Positions 13,842 to 21,421 of a stretch of 22,522 nt of DNA are shown here, piece by piece; within the stretch, counting starts at the first letter, position 1; each line of letters opens with the position of its first letter. Both the position numbers and the translations under genes were made by a program. The notes beneath the pieces are model-generated. The model saw nothing but the letters and a program-made list of their open reading frames with translations, had not been told where the DNA came from and did no database searches. Source of the stretch: an uncultured Cellvibrio sp. (GTDB taxonomy: Bacteria > Pseudomonadota > Gammaproteobacteria > Pseudomonadales > Cellvibrionaceae); NCBI GenBank assembly GCA_946482385.1, contig CAMLRI010000002.1, forward strand, positions 1 to 22,522, in the 5' to 3' direction.

Positions 13842-16595
13842 CTATTGGATGCTGTAGTTGACCTGGGTGAGGGCGGCGCTGCACTTGCTGCCGCAGGCGG
13901 CGGGGAAGCCGAAGCTATAGACCCGGCCAGCGTTGATCAGCTGGTCGTTGGCGTCGTACACCCGAATCTGGAACTGGCTGACGCCGCCCTGCAGTATGTA
14001 GGACTGGCCCATATCGCTGTTCATAGGCACTTTTACCCAGCTGCCATTCACCAACTGCTCCACCCCGTGGATACCGTTTTTCAGGTGGTTGATGGCAATC
14101 GCCGGCCAATACTGCTCCGCGCCCTGCATAAAGTGGATGCGGATATCGCCCTGGTAATTGGGCGCCTCTATGTACTGCCAGCTGATTTTGCGGTTGTTGA
14201 AACTGCCGGGCAGCAGGGTGACAGGCGCGCCATTGAGCAGGAACTGGTTGGTTACCGAGGCGGTGGCCAGGTCCAGGTGGTAGCGGCTGTCGCGGCACCA
14301 GGCGTTATCGTCACCGCAGGAATCCGCCACCAGCATATCCAGGCTGGCCCCTTCCTTGCCGTCTTTGACCCAGCTGCCGTTGCGGCAGAAGGGTTGATTT
14401 TTGGCGCCATCGTTAAGGCCGTTGCAGTCTTCCTGAATGCTTACCCGCACCCAGCGGCCGCAGTTTTTGCCGTTGTTAAACTCCCCCAGGTAGGCCAGGT
14501 TGGCGCCGCTGAGGGGCCTTGGCCAGTAGGCGTAGTTGCCGGGGGAGTGGAACACATTGAGCGCGACAAAGTGGGGTGTTTCCAGCTTGTCCTGCGGGAT
14601 ACCGCAGCCGCCATAGGGGATGCCAAAACTTTCAAAGTGGGTGGCGACGGCCTGGAAATCGCCATTGGCGCTGCTGCTGGCCTGACTGGAGCTGACCTGA
14701 CTTGAGCTGGCAAGACTGGAACTGGCCAGGCTGCTGGAGCTAAGGCTGGCGGTGCTTGAGCTGCTGGATACCAGGCTGGAGGTGGCGCTGCTGGAGGCCT
14801 GGGAGCTGCTGCTGTTACCCTCGCCGGGATTAGCCGTACAGCGCGGCAGTGCAAAGCCGCTGCCGCTGTTGCCGGTCAGGCCAAAACTGGTGGAGGCGCC
14901 GCTGCCCAGGTTGGCGTTGTAGCTCACATGGCTGGCGGTTACGCGGGTGGTGTTGTTGCCGCTCAAGGTGGCATTCCAGCTGCTGGTGATCTGGGCGGCT
15001 TGGGGGTATTCCAGGTAGACAGTCCAACCGCTGCGCGCCGGCCCGCTATTGCTCACCTGAACCTCCAACTGATAGCCCCCCGACCAGCTGCCGGTTTGGC
15101 GCAGGCTGCAGCTCAATCCCCCCTGGGAGCTGGCCGAACTGCTGGATGCCGGCACCGAAGACGCCGGCGTGGATGAGGACGCGGGTGATGATGAAGAGGC
15201 TGGAGCAGATGAAGAAGCGGGCGCACTGGATGCACTGCTGGCCGCCGAGGAGCTGCCGCCACTGAACAGGCTGCCATTCACCTGCACTTCCCACAGGGAA
15301 TAACCCCAGGCCGGGTTGGCCTTTTGGCTCATGTTGATACGCAGGTAGCGCCCCTGGCCGCTGGCGCTGATGGACTCTACCCCGCCACGGCCGCTGCTGG
15401 TGTTGTAGATGGGGTTGGAGAAGTTGACGCCATCGCTCGACATTTGCACCTGGTAGGCACTGGCATAGGCCGCCTCCCAGCGCAGGCTCAGGCCGCTGAT
15501 GTCGTACTGGCCGCCCAGGTCGATGGTGTAGCTGGCGCTGCTGGCATTGAGTGCCGAGGCCCAGCGGCTGCTGGTATTGCCGTCCACCGCTTTGGCCGCC
15601 TCGTAACCCGGCCCTTCGGTGCTGGAGGCAGTGGCGGCCTTGCCCAGGGCGATGTTGTCGCTGGGGTTATCGCCCGGCTGGTTAAAGTCTGGCAGCTGGT
15701 CGATGCTGATGCTGCGCGGGTTGGCCATGGCGGTAATCCAATCCTGGCTGCTGCGGCTGTTCCAATCGCGCGAGGCCCAAACCACACTGAAATTCCAGGG
15801 GGCATCGCTGGCCGGGTTGAGTTGGTTCATGGTTTCGGCAATGCCCACCACCTTGTTGGTACCTACCGCGCGGGTGATGTTGTAGTCGCTCCAGCTTTGG
15901 AAATAATCGGAACTCACCACATCCACATACTGGTCGCCGGGGTACCAGGAGGCGAGGGAGCTGCCCTGGCCGCTGGCCATGCCATTGAACACCCAGAGGA
16001 TATTGTGCGCCCCGGCCAGGCGGGCCCGCTCGAAGATCAGCCGCCACAGGCGTTTGTAGTTGTCCTGGCCTTTGCGCGCCCACCACATGTAGTTGTTGTT
16101 GGCCTCGTGCAGGGGGCGGAAGAGCACGGGCACGCCGGCATCGCCCATTTTGCGGATCTCGCTCACCACCAAATCTATATCGCGGTAGAGGTTGGAGCCT
16201 GGGTTGTTTAAATCCAGGTCAAAATCGCAATTGCCCGAATACTGGCCGCCACCGCGGGGGCATTTCCAATGCCACTGGAAGGCCACTATGCCCCTTTGTT
16301 GCTGGGCAAACTGGATGGCTTTTTGCGTTTCGCCGGTATTGCCGTCGGTGTAGTTATAAAAATCGAACGCCACTATGGCCGGGTAGCGGCCGGTGAGCTG
16401 GCGCACTCGCTCGGCGTCCGGCAGGTCGGTTTGGCCGGTGATGTAGGTGTTGCTTTTCAGGTAGCACAGCAGGTTTTTGCTGGCCTGGCTGGCCAGGGGG
16501 TCTACCGGGGTTTGGCCGCAATCTTGGGCCATTGCCTGGGCGCCCAGCAGGCTGGCGCTGGCCAGCAGGCAGGCGTTGACTAGGGATTTGCGCAT
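13842..16595 (-). CDS. Secreted GH26 (probable beta-mannanase) - CBM32 - CBM2 - expansin-like fusion protein
   Basis: This is a 917-aa exported protein. Modules in order: signal peptide (1-23, ending AMA|QD); GH26 catalytic domain (about 25-305) with acid/base E164 in LFRPLHEANNNYMWW and nucleophile E254 in VVGIAETMN; a CBM32 (F5/8 type C) module (about 312-442, NIALGKAATASSTE...GYSLWEVQV); a Ser/Ala/Pro linker (about 445-492); a CBM2 (495-586) with W504, W524 and W540 placed like the cellulose-binding tryptophans; a Ser-rich linker (590-643); and an expansin-like module (about 646-890). The expansin D1 barrel shows GGCG, ADSC and YHLDL (D775, the essential Asp of bacterial expansins). The D2/CBM63-like part shows QYWPAIAINHLKN (Y829, W830). 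GH26 is mostly beta-1,4-mannanase, though other beta-glycan specificities occur. AGGAG lies 7 bases before the ATG. Expansin activity would loosen cellulose while the GH26 domain cuts mannan, which is inference. Confidence 0.9.
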   Translation of the reverse strand: MRKSLVNACLLASASLLGAQAMAQDCGQTPVDPLASQASKNLLCYLKSNTYITGQTDLPDAERVRQLTGRYPAIVAFDFYNYTDGNTGETQKAIQFAQQQRGIVAFQWHWKCPRGGGQYSGNCDFDLDLNNPGSNLYRDIDLVVSEIRKMGDAGVPVLFRPLHEANNNYMWWARKGQDNYKRLWRLIFERARLAGAHNILWVFNGMASGQGSSLASWYPGDQYVDVVSSDYFQSWSDYNITRAVGTNKVVGIAETMNQLNPASDAPWNFSVVWASRDWNSRSSQDWITAMANPRSISIDQLPDFNQPGDNPSDNIALGKAATASSTEGPGYEAAKAVDGNTSSRWASALNASSASYTIDLGGQYDISGLSLRWEAAYASAYQVQMSSDGVNFSNPIYNTSSGRGGVESISASGQGRYLRINMSQKANPAWGYSLWEVQVNGSLFSGGSSSAASSASSAPASSSAPASSSSPASSSTPASSVPASSSSASSQGGLSCSLRQTGSWSGGYQLEVQVSNSGPARSGWTVYLEYPQAAQITSSWNATLSGNNTTRVTASHVSYNANLGSGASTSFGLTGNSGSGFALPRCTANPGEGNSSSSQASSSATSSLVSSSSSTASLSSSSLASSSLASSSQVSSSQASSSANGDFQAVATHFESFGIPYGGCGIPQDKLETPHFVALNVFHSPGNYAYWPRPLSGANLAYLGEFNNGKNCGRWVRVSIQEDCNGLNDGAKNQPFCRNGSWVKDGKEGASLDMLVADSCGDDNAWCRDSRYHLDLATASVTNQFLLNGAPVTLLPGSFNNRKISWQYIEAPNYQGDIRIHFMQGAEQYWPAIAINHLKNGIHGVEQLVNGSWVKVPMNSDMGQSYILQGGVSQFQIRVYDANDQLINAGRVYSFGFPAACGSKCSAALTQVNYSIQ
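13866..14660 (-). other. Expansin-like module (D1 double-psi barrel plus D2/CBM63-like) within the GH26 protein
   Basis: Residues about 646-910 of the GH26 protein follow the layout of two-domain bacterial expansins such as Bacillus EXLX1. They begin with GGCGIPQD and FVALNV, then NCGRWVRV, VADSCGDDNAWC and RYHLDL (the barrel with its catalytic-site-like Asp). The second domain reads ISWQYIEAP, IRIHFMQGAEQYWPAIAINH, GSWVKVPM and QFQIRVYDANDQLI. The extra cysteine pairs (for example C664, C712, C724, C737, C760, C767, C901, C905) suggest disulfides. Expansins loosen plant cell walls without hydrolysis. The call rests on motif order; an HMM search for DPBB/expansin and CBM63 would settle it. 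Confidence 0.75.
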
Positions 16596-16607
16596 AGCTG
16601 ACTCCTA

Positions 16608-16640
16608 GGAAAATAAGGAAATAGGGAAATAGGGAAATAA
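16608..16640. repeat. Four tandem octamer-like units just upstream of the GH26 gene's ribosome binding site
   Basis: Units GGAAAATAA (16608-16616), GGAAATAG (16617-16624), GGAAATAG (16625-16632) and GGAAATAA (16633-16640) are adjacent. In the mRNA (- strand) they form a pyrimidine-rich leader of TATTTCC units that runs into the Shine-Dalgarno sequence AGGAG. Such a tract could bind ribosomal protein S1 or vary in copy number by slippage. Confidence 0.6.
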
Positions 16641-16641
16641 A

Positions 16642-16685
16642 AGGACATGAAAAGGCCAGGCAACCCCGGGCCGGGGTTGCCTGGC
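16642..16685 (-). terminator. Strong hairpin between the two giant hydrolase genes, probable terminator or attenuator
   Basis: A 31-base palindrome with a single central base (arms 16655-16669 and 16671-16685, perfectly complementary, core GGCAACCCCGG) is followed on the - strand by CTTTTC and a further TTTT run. It lies about 50 bases after the stop of the GH5/GH5/GH6 gene and about 60 bases before the GH26 start. Smaller stems (CAATAG/CTATTG at 16713-16728; TGCCC/GGGCA just to its left) lie between. The T run is interrupted, so termination may be partial and the GH26 gene could be expressed by read-through; no separate promoter is evident. Confidence 0.65.
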
Positions 16686-16736
16686 AGAGCTTGATAGGTG
16701 CCCTTCCCTGGGCAATAGGCTTGCTATTGGCGGGGG

Positions 16737-19700
16737 CTAGTTCAGCGGCGGATAGGCGTTCTGCAGCAGTACGCGGAAGCCTTCACTGAACCAGCGGCCG
16801 GCCACGGGGGCATTGGGCAGGGCGCCGGTAGTCACCAGGGTGCCGCTGCCCGGGTTGTAGATATAAGTGGGGTCGCACATGCGGTCGAAGCCCTTGGCTG
16901 GGTCTTGCGGGTCGTAAGACAGCTCCAGGGAGGCAGCGCCATCGGACTCTCCTGGCGGTTTCACCCACACATAGGCGTCAATACCGGGAACGGGTGCCGC
17001 TTTGGGGCGCTCGCCGATACCGCCGCGCTGGTTACACCAGTTGCCGCGGTGGCTGCGGCGGTCGATGCGGGATTGGTCGACAAAGGTGTCCAGCACCGTG
17101 CTGGTGGATGCCGCAGTTGGGCGGTTAACCCCGCCCCAGCCATTGCGCGAGGTGTCGATCAGCATGCCGATATTGCTGGGGAAGCCGTTGGCGATCATGG
17201 CGTTGCGCCAGGCTTGGACAAAGGCCACTTCACTGAAATGGGGGTTCCACTCGTAGAACTTGGCCTGGCGCACTTGCAGGCTGCCGTTGCTGCCGGGGAA
17301 GGCGCTGTTGGCCAGGGCATCCAGGAAGGGTTCGTACAAGGGGGTGTAACCCGAGGTGTTGGAGACAAAACCCGCCACCGAGTTAACGCCGCCGGTTGCA
17401 CCCTTAATGGCATCGCCGATCAGGGTAACCGCACTGGTGAAGTTGTTCTGCCAGCCCAGCCAGCCAGAGTGGCCAATGTCCACATAGGCGTACACGTTTT
17501 TCAGCGGGTAGAACTTGCTCAGGGTGTAGCGGGTGTTGGCGACATAACCGTGGGTTGGATCTGTGGCCAGCTGGCACTCGGGGTCGCTGAGGTTGGTAAC
17601 CAGGTTGGGCAGTGAATCCGGCTCGATAATGGCAATGATGCGCAGGGTCGCATACTTGGGATCGGCAAAAATCGAGGCGATTTTGTCGATGTACTCGCTG
17701 CGGTAGCGGGCACTGCCTTCAGGGCCATGTTTCAGCTCACCGTTGGATGCCAGGGCATGGCAGTCGCGGTTGGGCAGGTCGTAAATCACCACTTTAATCA
17801 GGTTGGCATTTTGGTTGAGCGCCGCATCCTGGTGCTCACGCAAGCCCATGGTGCCTACCATGTCTGGCTCTATGGCGCCAATGCGATCCATCCACACCGC
17901 CGTGCTGTTGTTGGCCACAGCGCTGCCGCCATCGGCGGTGGCGCGGGCCGACCAGAGGGGGTCTACATACCAGCGGGCATCGACAAAGGGGTTATCCAGG
18001 CGGGTGATGCTGCTGTTACTGGAGCTGCTGGAACTGCTGGATTGGCTGCTGCTCACACTGCTGGACTGGTTGCTGGATTGGTTACTGGACAGATTGCTGG
18101 ATTGATTACTGGACTGGCTGCTGCTGGACACACTGCTCGGGGAAGACGAGCTGCTGCTCATGGGGGTGGATGAGTGGCTGCCAATCTGGGTGCTGCAGCT
18201 GGGGATGGCAAAACCGCTGCCGCTGTTGCCGGTCAGGCCAAAGCTGGTGGCGGCGCCGCTGGCCAGGTTGCCGTTATAGCTCACATTGCTGGCGGTAACC
18301 TGGTGGGTGCCGTTGCCGGTCAGGGTGGCGTTCCAGCTGTTGGTGATTTGCGCGGGCTGGGCGTAGTTGAGGTACACAGTCCAGTTGTTCACGGCCGCGC
18401 CGTTATTGCGCACAGTCACATCCAGCTGATAGCCGCCCTGCCAGCTGCCGGTTTGGGCCACGCTACAGCTGAGTTGGCTATTGCCGCCGCCATTGCTGCT
18501 ACTGCTGGAACTCATCTGGCTGCTCACCGAACTGTTGCCAGAGCTAAGCGAGGATTGCGAGGAAACACTGGAAGAGCTGCTGCCGATACCGTAGTTGCGC
18601 AGGCGATTGCGCACATAGTTGCCCGAATCGGACAGCTGGGCGCTAGTCCAGCCACCGGTGGCGCTGGCGCCTGGTTTGAGCGCTGCAGAGGTTTCGCTTT
18701 TATCCGACAGCGACCAGTTCACCCAGCTAATGCCGTAGGAATCCAGCAAATCCAGCCAAATGTTGGTTTGCTCCGGGCAAATACTGCCGTTGCCGGTGTA
18801 TTCGCTGTTGCCCCACTCGGTGGAGAAGATCGGCAACTTGGCTTCGGCGGCGGCGCGCACAATGGCGCGCAGTGGCTCCTGGTGCTCGGGTGAGCAGGAA
18901 TAGAAGTGGATGCTGTAGGCCACATTGTTAAAGCTGAGGGGGCTTTGCACCACCTGATCCAGGCGTTGGCTCCACACCGCTGTGCCTACCAGTACAAAAG
19001 CATCGGGCGCACCGGCACGGATCACCGGAATTACTTCATTGGCGTAGGGCTTGATCACACTGGCCCAGTCCACGTTGCTGCCGTTGGGCTCATTGGCAAT
19101 TTCGTAGAGGATGTGCGGGTTGTTGCCGTAGCGGGCCGTCACCTGGCGGAAGAAGTTCTTGGCCTGCTCTTTGTAGGTCAGGGGGTTGCCGTCGCTAAGG
19201 ATATGCCAGTCCACAATCACATAAAGGTCGTTGGCAATGGCGGCGTCTATGCCCTGCCACACCTTGTCGAGCACGCTGGCGTTATCCAGGTAGCCGCCCT
19301 CTTTGGTGTACATGGCCAGGCGCACCACATTGGCGTTCCAGTCGTCCCGCAGCCATTTGAACGAACTGCTGTTCACAAACTGGGGGAACCACTGCAAACC
19401 ATGGCTGCTAATGCCGCGCAGTTGGAAGGGTTCGCCGCGCTCATTCACCAAACGGCCATTGCTGGTTTTCAGCCGGCCATTGTGGCTCACCAGGCGCCCG
19501 CTGCCGCTTGGGATAGAGGAGGCTGATGATGAGGAGCTGCTGCTCACCGGCGGCAGGGAGGATGACGACGACGAGCTGCTGGCGGGGCTGCCGTACACCT
19601 CCATTTCCCACAGGGAATAACCCCACTGGGTGGCGCGCTGCACGCCCTGCATGCGCACATAGCGGCCGGTGCCATTCAGGTTGAGGCTTTCCACGCCGCC

Positions 19701-21002
19701 GGCACCGCTGCTGGTGCTGTAAACATCGCTCCAGCTGCTGCCGTTGCTGGACACCTGGATTTTATAGCTGCGGCCATAGGCGGCTTCCCAGCGCAGTACC
19801 ACCCGGTTGAGGTTGTAGCTGTTGCCCAGATCCACTTGCACCCAGTTGTTGTCGCTGTAGCTGCTCGACCAGCGGGTGGCGGTATTGCCATCAAACGCCA
19901 GGCCCGCAGCGCGGTTGCTGCTGTCGGTTGACGAGCTGGTGGCCAGCTTGCCCAGGGCCAGGTTGGCGCTGCTTGGGCTGCTAACACTGCTGGATGATGA
20001 GCTGGTGGTGAAAATGCTGGCGATGCGTGAACTGGCGCGCAGGCCGTTGGCGCCGTTAACCAGGCGTGAACCCCAGGGGGAGAGGTCGTTGCCGTTGAAG
20101 TTGCGGGCGATATCCAGGGATACCAAATCCGAACTATTGCCCGACCAGGACCAGCCCAGGTAGCCAAAGCCGAAGTTGTCGGCCTGCCACATGATCGAAT
20201 CCTCATCCACGTTCATGCCTTTGTGGTCGGCGGCAAACTCGCCCACCACCAGGTGCAAGCCATTGTTTTTAAAGGCCTGCATATAGGACTGCACCTTGCT
20301 GGAACTGTTGTACACCTCGTACATATGCACCGAGAAGATGGTGTTGCGGCGCGGGTCCGACTCAAACAGGCTGCGCGCGTTATTGAGCATGGTGTTGGAC
20401 CAATCCTGCCCCCAGTTGGCGGCGTCGATCATCAGGGTGTGGTTGAGGCCACCGGCGCGCAGGCGGCTAATGGCGGTGCGGGCTATATCGGCCCACTGGC
20501 CAGAGGTGCTGTTGCCGGTAAATTCGTTGGCAAAGTTGATGATCACATAGTCTTCCTGGCCCTGGATCGCGCTTTTGATATCGGCGCTGAGGAAGTAATC
20601 CACCGCCGTAGAGGGGTGGGCTGCCCCGCCATCCTCGCCCCAGCCGGTGGCGTCGTGCACTTCCAATACGGTGATCAGTTTGTTGGCCTTGGCCCAGCCG
20701 ATCAGTTGGCTAACCTGGGCGCCATCGTCGCGGCTCCAGCGCTGGCCGTTGGCCAGGACGATGCGCACCGTATTGGCGCCGGTGGCGGCTATATCGGCCA
20801 GGGCTTTTTGCGAGCTGGATTTGTACCAGGTGTGGGCATGGTTAATGCCGCGCATCACAAAGGCGTTGTTGTTACCGTCCAGCAGTTGGCCATTGTTGAC
20901 GGAAAAATCCGCAAAGCTGGCCTGGGATGCCAGGCATAGGCCCAGCGCCGATGCCAGCCAGCGCTTTTTCAGCGCCAGGGGGCGGGGTTTAGAGAGCTTC
21001 AT
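16737..21002 (-). CDS. Secreted triple-catalytic hydrolase: GH5_8 mannanase - CBM32 - GH5_2 endoglucanase - CBM2 - GH6 cellobiohydrolase
   Basis: A single uninterrupted 1421-aa frame. Modules: signal peptide (1-31, ending SFA|D); GH5 subfamily-8-like mannanase (about 32-331; FVMRGINHAHTWY, VLEVHDATGWGED, acid/base E160 in NFANE, nucleophile E255 in VVGEF); CBM32 (about 346-471); Ser linker; GH5 subfamily-2-like endoglucanase (about 505-805; acid/base E638 in YEIANEPNG, nucleophile E729 in STEWG); Ser linker; CBM2 (843-936; W854, W874, W890); Ser/Gln/Asn linker (about 940-998); GH6 (about 1000-1421; acid D1080 in YDLPNRDC, IIEPDSLPN at 1126-1134, D1354 in WVKPPGESDG). All expected catalytic residues are present, so all three domains may be active on mannan, cellulose interiors and cellulose ends. 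By alignment memory the GH6 resembles cellobiohydrolases (Trichoderma Cel6A D221 and D401), but loop analysis would be needed. AGAGG precedes the ATG. Subfamily calls are from motif recognition. Confidence 0.92.
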   Translation of the reverse strand: MKLSKPRPLALKKRWLASALGLCLASQASFADFSVNNGQLLDGNNNAFVMRGINHAHTWYKSSSQKALADIAATGANTVRIVLANGQRWSRDDGAQVSQLIGWAKANKLITVLEVHDATGWGEDGGAAHPSTAVDYFLSADIKSAIQGQEDYVIINFANEFTGNSTSGQWADIARTAISRLRAGGLNHTLMIDAANWGQDWSNTMLNNARSLFESDPRRNTIFSVHMYEVYNSSSKVQSYMQAFKNNGLHLVVGEFAADHKGMNVDEDSIMWQADNFGFGYLGWSWSGNSSDLVSLDIARNFNGNDLSPWGSRLVNGANGLRASSRIASIFTTSSSSSSVSSPSSANLALGKLATSSSTDSSNRAAGLAFDGNTATRWSSSYSDNNWVQVDLGNSYNLNRVVLRWEAAYGRSYKIQVSSNGSSWSDVYSTSSGAGGVESLNLNGTGRYVRMQGVQRATQWGYSLWEMEVYGSPASSSSSSSSLPPVSSSSSSSASSIPSGSGRLVSHNGRLKTSNGRLVNERGEPFQLRGISSHGLQWFPQFVNSSSFKWLRDDWNANVVRLAMYTKEGGYLDNASVLDKVWQGIDAAIANDLYVIVDWHILSDGNPLTYKEQAKNFFRQVTARYGNNPHILYEIANEPNGSNVDWASVIKPYANEVIPVIRAGAPDAFVLVGTAVWSQRLDQVVQSPLSFNNVAYSIHFYSCSPEHQEPLRAIVRAAAEAKLPIFSTEWGNSEYTGNGSICPEQTNIWLDLLDSYGISWVNWSLSDKSETSAALKPGASATGGWTSAQLSDSGNYVRNRLRNYGIGSSSSSVSSQSSLSSGNSSVSSQMSSSSSSNGGGNSQLSCSVAQTGSWQGGYQLDVTVRNNGAAVNNWTVYLNYAQPAQITNSWNATLTGNGTHQVTASNVSYNGNLASGAATSFGLTGNSGSGFAIPSCSTQIGSHSSTPMSSSSSSPSSVSSSSQSSNQSSNLSSNQSSNQSSSVSSSQSSSSSSSSNSSITRLDNPFVDARWYVDPLWSARATADGGSAVANNSTAVWMDRIGAIEPDMVGTMGLREHQDAALNQNANLIKVVIYDLPNRDCHALASNGELKHGPEGSARYRSEYIDKIASIFADPKYATLRIIAIIEPDSLPNLVTNLSDPECQLATDPTHGYVANTRYTLSKFYPLKNVYAYVDIGHSGWLGWQNNFTSAVTLIGDAIKGATGGVNSVAGFVSNTSGYTPLYEPFLDALANSAFPGSNGSLQVRQAKFYEWNPHFSEVAFVQAWRNAMIANGFPSNIGMLIDTSRNGWGGVNRPTAASTSTVLDTFVDQSRIDRRSHRGNWCNQRGGIGERPKAAPVPGIDAYVWVKPPGESDGAASLELSYDPQDPAKGFDRMCDPTYIYNPGSGTLVTTGALPNAPVAGRWFSEGFRVLLQNAYPPLN

Positions 21003-21007
21003 AGATA

Positions 21008-21022
21008 CCTCTGGTTATTGTT
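21008..21022 (-). promoter_or_regulatory. Ribosome binding site with adjoining AAnAAnAA motif (possible Hfq/Crc site)
   Basis: Upstream of the triple-hydrolase ATG the mRNA reads AACAATAACCAGAGGTATCT. The motif AACAATAA (21022-21015) fits AAnAAnAA exactly and sits 2 bases from the Shine-Dalgarno AGAGG (21012-21008), which is 5 bases from the start. In pseudomonads this is where Hfq/Crc binds to block translation of catabolic genes. The motif is short enough to occur by chance, so the position is the main support. Confidence 0.55.
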
Positions 21023-21246
21023 AATGTCGTGGTGATATCTGGGTGACGACACTGACGCGGCCAGAGATACGGGCCGCTTCAGCGCGAAGCGGCACAGGGC
21101 TGCCACCAACCAGATCCGATGCATCCGTGCCTGCCCGCCGCAATGGCGGGGAACTACTCCTTTTGCTGACCCAGCCCTTAAAAAAGGCGCTGCCCGGCAA
21201 GTCGCTGAATTCGGTTGATTGGTAACTTATTGTTGGAATGACTTGA

Positions 21247-21292
21247 TGTTACCGATTACAGATTTATTTTGTTTTTTCTGTAACCGTTTACA
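21247..21292. promoter_or_regulatory. Two 14-bp near-palindromic operator-like sites upstream of the triple hydrolase
   Basis: TGTTACCGATTACA (21247-21260) and TGTAACCGTTTACA (21279-21292) agree at 12 of 14 positions. Each is close to its own reverse complement, with a central CG. The form resembles LacI/GalR-family operators. The sites are 32 bp apart centre to centre, about three helical turns, so two dimers would lie on the same DNA face. They lie about 245-290 bases upstream of the triple-hydrolase gene. The rest of the 419-base gap (21003-21421) contains no gene or consensus promoter I can support apart from the terminator at 21304. Confidence 0.55.
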
Positions 21293-21303
21293 AAATAAGC
21301 CAG

Positions 21304-21338
21304 AAAAAAAGCATTTTCAACAATGAAAATGCTTTTTT
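21304..21338. terminator. Two-way rho-independent terminator after the transporter gene
   Basis: A perfect 9-bp stem GCATTTTCA/TGAAAATGC (21311-21319 with 21324-21332) around a 4-base loop is flanked by seven A on the left and six T on the right. It can therefore terminate in either direction. Its likely job is to end the - strand transporter transcript, whose stop is 84 bases away, before the hydrolase control region. Confidence 0.85.
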
Positions 21339-21421
21339 GTGAACAAATTGAGTATTTATATCATCTCAATAATGGCATATTTGGTATAAATATTATTATT
21401 TTTATAGGTGAAAACCAGCCG

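Noticed and set aside
21247..21284. TGTTAC at 21247 with GTAAC at 21280 as a CbrB site
   Set aside because: The gap of 27 bases is far from the 14-15 seen at the sRNA promoter, and no sigma-54 promoter with GG-N10-GC spacing is visible nearby; the twin 14-bp palindromes explain the sequence better.
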